DNA of 64,000 bases from Lacrimispora indolis DSM 755. GTDB taxonomy: Bacteria > Bacillota > Clostridia > Lachnospirales > Lachnospiraceae. The stretch spans positions 2,666,001-2,730,000 of the forward strand of contig NZ_AZUI01000001.1 in assembly GCF_000526995.1 (NCBI RefSeq), written 5' to 3'. The notes under the pieces are model-generated. The model was not told the DNA's origin and searched no databases. It worked only from the letters and a program-made list of their open reading frames with translations. A program made the position numbers and the translations under genes. Each line of letters opens with the position of its first letter. The first letter of the stretch is position 1. Below are positions 53,501 to 60,118 of the stretch, piece by piece.

Positions 53501-53658
53501 TGGTGGTGAGAGATGAACCGAAGGCCTTTGCAGAGGAAGTGGTTTCCCTGTATCAGGACACAAAACGGTGCAGGCAGATGTGTCTGGAAACTCAGAATTA
53601 CATCCGAAAGTATCACAGCATAGAGGCTGCCTGGAACGTGGTGGGAGAAGATTTTTAG
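50545..53658 (+). CDS. Kinase-like, coiled-coil, GT2 and GT4 fusion protein
   Basis: The 1037-residue protein has at least four parts. Residues 1-245 resemble the protein kinase/APH fold: a Lys in VEKTAL (34), FDFLKGQTLSELL (hinge), a catalytic-loop-like NIDCLFEN (152-159, with Asp and Asn) and LDYEW (170-174, DFG-equivalent). Residues 262-330 form a charged coiled coil. Residues 405-650 are a GT2 domain (VSIIIPVYN, DDVSSDAT, YCEDSDLAF). Residues 685-1037 are a GT4-type domain (VDHYVPTYDRDAGS, and a C-terminal VPLRYGAGVKGKVIEA). It starts inside the methyltransferase gene. Kinase activity is predicted, not established. Confidence 0.88.
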   Translation: MKKINFVKYNRTRREAFQIRTSLVEQDGCPYVEKTALKPEGVAHIKSLGVKYKSLTEQNQRLKVAGVSISSDGRTARFDFLKGQTLSELLGKEIQDGKVSVPQMEDGISLIMGAKENCIIPFTITPEFEEVFGKLTEADERFKKDWAFKTSNIDCLFENIMITEDGPYCLDYEWVFSFPVPVTFIKFRVLYYFYEQYKSILSYGSMEAFMEEFGVEAERLGTYEEMERCFQDYVHGENQQIYLVNYMHETHALPEDMYEVSRVIDETKEHITQLDMEIREKDVLITRQQEEKRLTDNHVGNQEAIIQALRADCSNMSEMIATLQRHQALTYRVRRKLGRIFNDKFPQGTQKRKLLIYAKDTVFHPLKSFRLYTTEEGRNLIEGDMKIGEAYRVHGKLRFIKEGHPMVSIIIPVYNQIHYTYACLVSILEHTKDVVYEVIIADDVSSDATAELSKFTENVVICRNETNQGFLRNCNQAAKAARGKYVMFLNNDTQVTEGWLSSLVNLIESDPAIGMVGSKLVYPDGRLQEAGGIIFRDGSGWNYGRLDDPEKPEYNYVKDVDYISGAAILLSNELWKRIGGFDDRYAPAYCEDSDLAFEVRRAGLRVVYQPFSKVIHFEGISNGTDVNGSGLKRYQVENGLKLKEKWTEELKQQSENDGNPDVFRARERSQGKDIILVVDHYVPTYDRDAGSKTTFQYLKMFLEKGYVVKFLGDNFLHEEPYSTALQQLGIEILYGKEYQVKIWEWLKEHGNDIKVAYLNRPHIAAKYVDFIKDKTNIKMIYYGHDLHFLREGREYELTGDPKKREASEYWKSVELRLMKKTAVSYYPSYVEREAIHEIEPSIHVKAIVAYVYEKFLNHIPDDFEKREGLLFVGGFAHPPNADAVLWFAQEIFPLIREQLSMNFYIVGSRVTDEIKALEQPGNGIIVKGFVSEDELERLYLSCRVVVVPLRYGAGVKGKVIEALYNGAPVVTTSIGAEGIPEADQVMVVRDEPKAFAEEVVSLYQDTKRCRQMCLETQNYIRKYHSIEAAWNVVGEDF

Positions 53659-53690
53659 ATGGAAAGGCTTAACGTCTCCATTGGATTGCA

Positions 53691-53736
53691 GAGGCGCGTA
53701 AATGTATGGTGTCACCCAGAGCGTGACCCGCGCCTC
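53691..53736 (+). other. GC-rich stem-loop between the kinase-GT and acyltransferase genes
   Basis: GAGGCGCG (53691-53698) pairs with CGCGCCTC (53729-53736), with a nested GTCAC/GTGAC pair. The pairing can extend by a few base pairs with one bulge. No T tract follows, so it is not a simple terminator; the next gene has no other obvious start signal. Confidence 0.6.
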
Positions 53737-53813
53737 GCAGTAGGTGCGCTTTGATTTATTTGAATCGGGATAAAAGGGCAAAGGAGAAGGCGACAGGAAA
53801 GGAAGAGGATCGC

Positions 53814-54905
53814 ATGGAAGAGAAAAAGAGAGACCGGCTTCTGCTCTGGGACATTTTAAAAGGGATCGGGATCGTATCCATTGTGTTCGGCCATTCCCAG
53901 AACCTGGGGATCGCCATCCGTACGGTGTATTATTACCATCTGGCCATATTCTTTTTCGTTTCAGGATATCTGTACAATGAAGAGCGTTATGGGGATGCCC
54001 CCTTTGAATTTTTTTCACGGCGGCTAAAGAACATGTGGGTGCCTTATTTCTGCTATGGAAGCATGTTCGTTTTATTACATAACCTCCTTTCCTGGTACCT
54101 GCTTTTTCCGTCTGATGCCTATTACGGCAAAAGGGAAATGCTCATTGCAATGGGAAATACCCTGTTCCTTCGCTGTCCGGAAGGCCCGTCAGGAGCCATG
54201 TGGTTTGTGCCTCTCATGCTGGCGTCCGGAACAGGCTTTTCAGCCATCCACTGGTTTTGCCGGAATTATCTGCCTGCTTCCCTACGGGCATGGGCGGCTG
54301 CGGTTCTATGCATCGGGGCAGGGCTCTTTGGCGCAGCACTGAGCCGGCGGGAGATATTCTTAAACTACCACCTTCAGACCGCCTTCCTGGTAATTCCCAT
54401 CTACTATGGCGGATATGCCCTGCGGACCTGGAAGATTTCCGTTGAAAAATATGTGACATGGTATGGAGCGGCCGCTTGCGCAGGACTTTTCTATTATTTC
54501 CTCATGTTTACCGAAGAAAGTGTGGAGCTGTCCGCCAATCAGATACCAGAAGGGATCAATTTCTATATCATTTCCGCAGCCGGCATTTATCTTTGCTGCT
54601 ATGGGGCAAAATGCCTGCAAAAGATTCCTATGGCCGGGAAGACTGCGGCCCTGCTTGGAAAATATTCCTTTGATATCATGGCTCTTCATTTCCTGGTGTT
54701 TAAGCTCTGTGACCGGATTTATGCCCAGATCATACTGGAGCCTGCAGAAAATCAGGGAGGCTTCCCCCATTCCTATCCGGAGCTTCATGCGGTCTACCTC
54801 ATTTTGGGAGTAATTCTTCCGGTGCTTTTCGCCATAGGATCCAGGAAAGCCATTCATGGCCTGGGACGCGTGTTTCAGACCTGGGCAGGGAAGCCACAGA
54901 AATGA
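53814..54905 (+). CDS. Acyltransferase family 3 membrane protein
   Basis: The 363-residue protein has about ten membrane segments and begins DILKGIGIVSIVFGHSQNLG, with the conserved His in the FGHS block and RRLKNMWVPYF later, as in OafA/WecH-type O-acetyltransferases that use acyl-CoA. It probably acetylates the exported glycan. The start at 53814 has GGAAGAGG before it; an earlier in-frame ATG at 53751 lies in the hairpin region. Confidence 0.88.
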   Translation: MEEKKRDRLLLWDILKGIGIVSIVFGHSQNLGIAIRTVYYYHLAIFFFVSGYLYNEERYGDAPFEFFSRRLKNMWVPYFCYGSMFVLLHNLLSWYLLFPSDAYYGKREMLIAMGNTLFLRCPEGPSGAMWFVPLMLASGTGFSAIHWFCRNYLPASLRAWAAAVLCIGAGLFGAALSRREIFLNYHLQTAFLVIPIYYGGYALRTWKISVEKYVTWYGAAACAGLFYYFLMFTEESVELSANQIPEGINFYIISAAGIYLCCYGAKCLQKIPMAGKTAALLGKYSFDIMALHFLVFKLCDRIYAQIILEPAENQGGFPHSYPELHAVYLILGVILPVLFAIGSRKAIHGLGRVFQTWAGKPQK

Positions 54906-54951
54906 TCTTTATGGATCACTGTGGGAGATATATGTTATACTATCCAGGAAA

Positions 54952-55084
54952 GCACTGAGCAGTGCGAAATAAGGCAGGGAAAAGCTTTCGTTGTGCTTGC
55001 ACATAAGAAAACTTTTTCATGACTTATTTCATAGGGCGAATGCCCGTGAGCAAGTAAAACCGCAGGTTTTACGAGCTGCACTGC
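54952..55084 (+). other. Structured intergenic RNA-like element, multi-branched
   Basis: Closing stem: GCAGTGC (54959-54965) with GCACTGC (55078-55084). Inside it: GAAATAAG (54966-54973) with CTTATTTC (55023-55030), extended by GAAAAG/CTTTTTC; GGGC/GCCC around 55034-55045; and GTAAAACC/GGTTTTAC (55054-55072, loop GCA). A local hairpin GCACT-GAGC-AGTGC (54952-54965) would use the same bases as the closing stem, so two folds exclude each other. It lies in a 227-bp gap before hddC. Confidence 0.65.
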
Positions 55085-55092
55085 AAACTTAT

Positions 55093-55100
55093 GATATAAT
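55093..55100 (+). promoter_or_regulatory. Extended -10 promoter before hddC
   Basis: GATATAAT includes TATAAT with an upstream TG at 55092-55093 (TGATATAAT), an extended -10 pattern, 33 bp before the hddC start. No clear -35 lies 17 bp upstream. Confidence 0.5.
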
Positions 55101-55132
55101 ACCGTTAGCAGAAATATCAGGAGGATACAGAT

Positions 55133-55888
55133 ATGCAGGCAATTTTACTGGCAGGAGGCCTTGGCACCAGACTTCGTTCCGTGGTGAGTGACAGGCCAAA
55201 GCCAATGGCGCTGATCGGAGACAAGCCTTTTATGGAATATGTAGTGGCGGAACTGATCAGAAATGGAGTCAAGTCAATCATTTTTGCCGTAGGCTACAAA
55301 GGTTCCATGGTAGAAGAATATTTTAAGGATGGGTCCAAATGGGGAATCCATGTTTCATATGCCTATGAAGAAGAGCTTTTAGGAACTGCCGGTGCCATTA
55401 AAAATGCCGGTGCTAAGGTAACAGAAGACCAGTTTCTCGTATTGAATGCAGATACCTTTTACCGAATCGATTACAGCAGACTTACATCCCTTGGCAAGGA
55501 GCGCGGCCTTGACATGGCTCTGGTGCTGCGGGAAGTGCCTGATGTGTCCCGCTACGGACAGGCTGTTCTGGAAGACGGCTGGCTTAAGACCTTTAATGAG
55601 AAGACTGACGAAAAGCGCCGGGGTACCATAAACGGAGGCATTTATTATCTTAAGCGGGAACTTCTTGATGAGATACCCCAGGGAAAGGTGTCCCTGGAGC
55701 AGGACATGATTCCCAAATGGCTTTCAGAGGGCAAAAAGCTGGGCGGCTTTGTAAGCGACGGATATTTCATTGATATCGGCATTCCTGAGGATTATTACCG
55801 GTTTGCAGAAGATGTGAGGAAGCACCTTACAGGTTTATGCCCGGAGAACACGGGCGGAGAGGGGAAAAGAGAGGTGAGCTTATGGTAA
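55133..55888 (+). CDS. hddC: D-glycero-alpha-D-manno-heptose 1-phosphate guanylyltransferase
   Basis: The 251-residue protein is a sugar nucleotidyltransferase: AILLAGGLGTRLRSVV and DRPKPMALIGDKPFM at the N-terminus, LNADTFYR (metal site near 105) and NGGIYYL. It matches HddC, which makes GDP-D-glycero-alpha-D-manno-heptose. Three other pathway genes follow directly. The last 20 residues or so (GLCPENTGGEGKREVSLW) are encoded by a hairpin element and extend beyond the usual family length of about 230. A GGAGG site precedes the start. Confidence 0.9.
   Translation: MQAILLAGGLGTRLRSVVSDRPKPMALIGDKPFMEYVVAELIRNGVKSIIFAVGYKGSMVEEYFKDGSKWGIHVSYAYEEELLGTAGAIKNAGAKVTEDQFLVLNADTFYRIDYSRLTSLGKERGLDMALVLREVPDVSRYGQAVLEDGWLKTFNEKTDEKRRGTINGGIYYLKRELLDEIPQGKVSLEQDMIPKWLSEGKKLGGFVSDGYFIDIGIPEDYYRFAEDVRKHLTGLCPENTGGEGKREVSLW
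55823..55866 (+). repeat. Hairpin element copy 6, overlapping the end of hddC
   Basis: CACCTTACAGGT and TTATGCCC are identical to copy 2 at 21395-21420, followed by ACACGGGCGGAGAGGGGAAA. The element encodes the HddC tail and its purine-rich end lies 15 bp before the hddA start. Confidence 0.75.
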
Positions 55889-56952
55889 TCAGAGGACGTG
55901 CTCCCCTGCGGGTGAGCTTTGGAGGAGGAGGAACCGATGTGGCTCCCTTCTGCGTGGAGCAGGGAGGGGCAATTATCGGCAGCACCATTAATAAATACGC
56001 ATACTGCTCCATCGTGCCAAGGGATGATGACCAGATCATCGTCCATTCCCTGGACTTTGACATGACGGTGAAGTACAATACCAAAGAAAATTATGTATAT
56101 GACGGGCGTCTGGATCTGGTAACAGCAGCCTTAAAGGCAATGGATATCAAACAGGGCTGTGAGGTGTACTTACAGTGCGATGCCCCTCCGGGATCAGGCC
56201 TTGGAACTTCCTCCACCGTTATGGTAGCTCTTTTGACGGCCATGGCCAAATGGAAAGGCGTGGAGATGGACAGTTATGCCATGGCAGACTTAGCCTACAA
56301 AGTGGAGAGGGAAGATTTAAAGATCGACGGAGGATACCAGGACCAGTACGCCGCAACTTTTGGAGGCTTTAATTTCATTGAGTTCCACGGCCGCAATAAC
56401 GTGGTAGTCAATCCTCTCCGCATAAAAAAAGAGGTCATACATGAACTGCAGTACAATCTGCTCCTTTGCTATACAGGAAACATCCATATCTCTGCCAACA
56501 TCATAAAAGATCAGGTAAAGAACTATGAAAAAAAAGATCCTTTTGATGCCATGTGCGAGGTAAAGGCCCTTGCCTATGCCATGAAGGATGAACTGCTGAA
56601 AGGAAATCTTTACAGCTTTGGAAAGCTTTTAGACTATGGCTGGAAGAGCAAGAAGCGCATGAGCAGCAAGATCTCCACCCCTCACATTGACGAGCTTTAT
56701 GAGGAGGCACTAAAGGCCGGAGCCCTGGGAGGAAAGCTTTTGGGAGCCGGTGGCGGCGGATTCCTTCTGGTATATTGCCCCTATAATGTCCGCCATAAGG
56801 TGGCGGCGCGCATGGAAGCGGCCGGGGGACAGCTTACGGACTGGAACTTTGAACTGCGGGGCGCCCAGGCCTGGATCAACGATGAAAAACGGTGGAATTA
56901 TGAGGAAATTAAGGTCGCCATACCTGGAGGCGAATATCATTTTCCATTATAG
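55882..56952 (+). CDS. hddA: D-glycero-alpha-D-manno-heptose-7-phosphate kinase
   Basis: HddA phosphorylates heptose 7-phosphate at C1. The 356-residue GHMP kinase has RGRAPLRVSFGGGGTDV at the N-terminus, the ATP-binding PPGSGLGTSSTVMVAL (near 110) and LGAGGGGFLLVY in the third motif. The start at 55882 overlaps the hddC stop and follows GAGGTGAGC; an upstream in-frame ATG at 55837 lies inside the hairpin element. It belongs to the heptose operon. Confidence 0.92.
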   Translation: MVIRGRAPLRVSFGGGGTDVAPFCVEQGGAIIGSTINKYAYCSIVPRDDDQIIVHSLDFDMTVKYNTKENYVYDGRLDLVTAALKAMDIKQGCEVYLQCDAPPGSGLGTSSTVMVALLTAMAKWKGVEMDSYAMADLAYKVEREDLKIDGGYQDQYAATFGGFNFIEFHGRNNVVVNPLRIKKEVIHELQYNLLLCYTGNIHISANIIKDQVKNYEKKDPFDAMCEVKALAYAMKDELLKGNLYSFGKLLDYGWKSKKRMSSKISTPHIDELYEEALKAGALGGKLLGAGGGGFLLVYCPYNVRHKVAARMEAAGGQLTDWNFELRGAQAWINDEKRWNYEEIKVAIPGGEYHFPL

Positions 56953-56988
56953 GCATGGAAAAAGGGCAGCAAAAAGGAGGGAAAGACC

Positions 56989-57585
56989 ATGGACAGAATC
57001 ATATTTTTAGACCGGGACGGTACCATCAATGAAGAGGTGGAATATTTACACCGGCCTGAAGATCTGGTGATCCTTCCCGGAGTGCCGAAGGCTCTAAGAC
57101 GGCTTAGAGTGCAGGGCTTTAAGCTTGTGGTGGTCACCAACCAGGCCGGAGTGGCAAGGGGCTATTACAAAGAAGAAGATGTAAAATCCCTCCATGAGTA
57201 CTTAAACAGCCTTCTGTCAAAGGAAGGAGCCTTTATAGACCGTTTTTATTACTGCCCCCATCATCCGGTTTACGGGATCGGAGAATACGGCCGGGAATGC
57301 CATTGCCGTAAGCCGGAAACAGGAATGTTTGAGATGGCAGAGGCAAGCTTTCCGGTGGACAAGTCCCATTCCTATATGATCGGGGACAAGCTTCTGGATA
57401 CGGAAGCCGGAAAAAGGTATGGAGTGGGCACGGTTTTGGTGGGTACCGGGTACGGAAAAGAATTATACGGCGGCCTGACTCAGGAAGAAAAAAAGAATTC
57501 TTTTGATTTTTACGCACCCACCATGAAAGAAGCTGTGGACTGGATACTCAACAGAGAAGGAGTGTGTGAAACATGGAACCAATGA
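56989..57585 (+). CDS. gmhB: D-glycero-D-manno-heptose 1,7-bisphosphate 7-phosphatase
   Basis: The 198-residue HAD phosphatase has FLDRDGTINEEVEYL (nucleophile Asp near 7 and acid Asp near 9), VVTNQAGVARG (motif II) and the zinc-binding Cys/His group CPHHPVYGIGEYGRECHC (near 86-104), as in GmhB. It removes the 7-phosphate, leaving heptose 1-phosphate for HddC. It overlaps gmhA by 13 bp. Confidence 0.93.
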   Translation: MDRIIFLDRDGTINEEVEYLHRPEDLVILPGVPKALRRLRVQGFKLVVVTNQAGVARGYYKEEDVKSLHEYLNSLLSKEGAFIDRFYYCPHHPVYGIGEYGRECHCRKPETGMFEMAEASFPVDKSHSYMIGDKLLDTEAGKRYGVGTVLVGTGYGKELYGGLTQEEKKNSFDFYAPTMKEAVDWILNREGVCETWNQ

Positions 57586-58208
57586 ACTATTTAGACGAAC
57601 TCATTGAACGTTATCCTGTACTGGCCGGCATAAAGCCTCAGATCAGGGAAGCTTATGAGATTCTGGAAACATGTTATGAAAACGGCGGAAAGCTTCTGAT
57701 TGCCGGAAATGGCGGAAGCTGTGCAGATGCAGAGCATATCGTAGGAGAATTGATGAAGGGCTTTGTAAAACGCCGTCCCGTTTCAGAGGATTTTGCAGGG
57801 AAGCTGTTAGAGGCAGATCCAGAGTTTGGAAAAGAATTGGGAGAAAAGCTTCAGGGAGGCCTTCCGGCCATAGCCCTGACCGGTCATCCAAGCCTTTCTA
57901 CGGCATTTCTAAACGATGTGGACGGAGAACTGATCTACGCCCAGCAGACTTACGGATATGGAAGGAAGGGAGATGTGCTTTTAGGCATATCCACCTCCGG
58001 CAATGCGAAAAATGTGATGTATGCCGTGACAGCAGCAAAGGCAATTGGCATGAAGACCATCGGTCTTGCGGGAAAAGACGGAGGACTTTTAAAAAGGTCA
58101 GCGGATGTGACCATCGTTGCTCCGGAAATGGAGACATTTAAAATACAGGAGCTCCATCTTCCCATTTATCATGCCCTCTGCCTGATGTTAGAGGAGCGGT
58201 TCTTTTAA
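57573..58208 (+). CDS. gmhA: Sedoheptulose-7-phosphate isomerase
   Basis: GmhA converts sedoheptulose 7-phosphate to D-glycero-D-manno-heptose 7-phosphate, the first step of the heptose pathway. The 211-residue SIS-domain protein has LIAGNGGSCADAEHIVGEL (near 45) and LLGISTSGNAKNV (near 130), with the usual metal-binding His and Glu residues toward the end (QELHLPIYH). An extra segment around 70-95 (KRRPVSEDFAGKLLEADPEF) is common in Gram-positive forms. It is the last gene of the heptose set. Confidence 0.93.
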   Translation: MEPMNYLDELIERYPVLAGIKPQIREAYEILETCYENGGKLLIAGNGGSCADAEHIVGELMKGFVKRRPVSEDFAGKLLEADPEFGKELGEKLQGGLPAIALTGHPSLSTAFLNDVDGELIYAQQTYGYGRKGDVLLGISTSGNAKNVMYAVTAAKAIGMKTIGLAGKDGGLLKRSADVTIVAPEMETFKIQELHLPIYHALCLMLEERFF

Positions 58209-58227
58209 GCTGTTCTGTAACTATGAT

Positions 58228-58250
58228 CACATCTCCCGTGCAGAGGTGTG
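58228..58250 (+). other. Stem-loop between gmhA and the next membrane-protein gene
   Basis: CACATCTC (58228-58235) pairs with GAGGTGTG (58243-58250), including one G-T pair, around a 7-nt loop. It lies 28 bp before the start at 58278, with no T tract. Confidence 0.5.
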
Positions 58251-58277
58251 GGGATTGAAATAAGAAAGGGGCGAAAG

Positions 58278-60101
58278 ATGAAAGACAGACAATGGATAGC
58301 CGGGTGGAAGGATGAAATCATTGCAGCTGCACTTTTGCTGGGCTTTGCATTTTTCATAAACAGGGGAATTGAGATAAAAGGGCTTTATATGGATGATTTA
58401 TACCTTTGGTCCTGCTACGGAGAGCAGTCCTTCCGTGAATTCGTATTCCCCCTGGGAAGCACCCGGTTCCGTTTCGTTTACTATCTGGCAGCCTGGCTGG
58501 AACTGATGGTCTCGGGAAGCCATATCAGCTGGTTTGTACCCTTTAATATCCTTTTAAACGGCTGTATCGCCTACACGGTCTACCGGTTTGGGAGACGTTT
58601 GTCAGGCAGGTGGCTGATGGGATTTTTCTGCGGGATCTTATACCTGCTTTCCCGGATGTCTTATTACCAGATCAGTCAGGTATACGGCCTGATGGAAAGC
58701 ATGGCTTTATGGACTGCCCTGGGAATTTTCTATTGTCTCTACCGTTATATATCCGAGGAAAAGGAAAGAAAATGGTTTGTGCCTGCTGCAACCGTAATGT
58801 ATTTTTCCATCTGCTTCATCCATGAACGCTACATGGTGCTTTTACCCCTGTTTTATGCAGCGTTTCTCATGAAAAAGGAAAAACAGAAAAAGCCCTGGCT
58901 GAGCATTACCGGGGCGTTCCTGGCCGTTCAGGCTATCCGTTTCCTGACCATTGGGAGCATTTCTCCGGCAGGGACCGGGGGAACGGATGTGGCGGATACC
59001 TTCCACATTTCTGATACCTTCCGGTATGCCGTTAGCCAGGTGTTCTACCTATTCGGGATCAATGCGGGTCCTGACCATTTAAACGGCTTAAGCTGGGGGA
59101 AATCGCCTTACTGGCTTCATGTCCTGGTGATATTTGCGGATATCCTTCTTGTTGTGATGACCGTGGTTTTCCTTGTAACCGTCATACGGGAACGGGAGCA
59201 GCTAAAAAAACGCCTTCCTGTGATCTGCCTGTTTCTTCTGTTTATTGCACTGTGCATCGGCTCCTCCAGCGTCACCATCCGGGTGGAGACCCGGTGGATC
59301 TACGTTTCCATGACCGCAGCGTGGCTGTTTGCCGCTTACATGTGCGGTGTGGTGGTGCCGAAAGGGGAAGCCAAAACAAAGCTCTCCAAGCCCCTTTTAT
59401 ACTGCGGTCTGTTCCTTTTTTACGGTGTTCTCATGGTTCCGGTTGAAAGCTTTTACCGTGGGAAATACGAGAACCTTTACTACTGGCCCTCTCAGCTTCG
59501 GTATAATTCTCTTGCGGATGAAACTTACGGGAAATACAAGGAAAACATATTCGGAAAAAAAATCTATATCATCGGCAATTCCTATGAGATGAGCGATTTT
59601 ACCGCCAGGACATTTTTTAAAACCTTTGACAAGGACAGGCTGGCAGAAGGGACCGAGGTTTCTTTCATTAGTTCCATTCACGATATCGGACTGGTGACTC
59701 CAAACATGCTGATCCTGAGAGAAGATCCGGCCCATAACGCGTTTCAGGATGTTACCGACTTTGTGCGGAACATAAAATTTGAGCCGGTTTATGGCTGTTA
59801 TGAGGATGGCTGGCTGGATGAAAGTGCCAAAATACGGATCATGGCGGGGAAAGAAGGAAAGATTGGTCTTAAATTCTATTATCCCGGCGTTATCACCGGC
59901 CTTGAGCAGGTTCTGGTGACAGTGAACGGGACAGAAAAACATGCCATTCCTATTCAATCCAACACGGTGACGGCCGAAATTGACGCAACCTCCTTTCAGG
60001 TCACGGAGTTAGATTTTGAAAGCAACTTTTTCTATGAAAATGCAGCGGAGCAAAGAGGAGAGAAGCATCTTTCCATCGTTGCTTCTGTAACGGCAAATTA
60101 A
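58278..60101 (+). CDS. Multi-spanning membrane protein, GT-C-like
   Basis: The 607-residue protein has about eleven membrane segments up to residue 400 and a soluble C-terminal domain of about 200 residues. The first loop reads GLYMDDLYLWSCYGEQSFREF, with an Asp-Asp pair in the place where GT-C transferases carry catalytic acids. I do not recognise a specific family. The start at 58278 has AAAGGGGCGAAAG before it; a GTG at 58248 is an alternative. It is the first of three large membrane proteins at the end of the locus. Confidence 0.75.
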   Translation: MKDRQWIAGWKDEIIAAALLLGFAFFINRGIEIKGLYMDDLYLWSCYGEQSFREFVFPLGSTRFRFVYYLAAWLELMVSGSHISWFVPFNILLNGCIAYTVYRFGRRLSGRWLMGFFCGILYLLSRMSYYQISQVYGLMESMALWTALGIFYCLYRYISEEKERKWFVPAATVMYFSICFIHERYMVLLPLFYAAFLMKKEKQKKPWLSITGAFLAVQAIRFLTIGSISPAGTGGTDVADTFHISDTFRYAVSQVFYLFGINAGPDHLNGLSWGKSPYWLHVLVIFADILLVVMTVVFLVTVIREREQLKKRLPVICLFLLFIALCIGSSSVTIRVETRWIYVSMTAAWLFAAYMCGVVVPKGEAKTKLSKPLLYCGLFLFYGVLMVPVESFYRGKYENLYYWPSQLRYNSLADETYGKYKENIFGKKIYIIGNSYEMSDFTARTFFKTFDKDRLAEGTEVSFISSIHDIGLVTPNMLILREDPAHNAFQDVTDFVRNIKFEPVYGCYEDGWLDESAKIRIMAGKEGKIGLKFYYPGVITGLEQVLVTVNGTEKHAIPIQSNTVTAEIDATSFQVTELDFESNFFYENAAEQRGEKHLSIVASVTAN

Positions 60102-60118
60102 ATGCAGAGGTGAAATAC

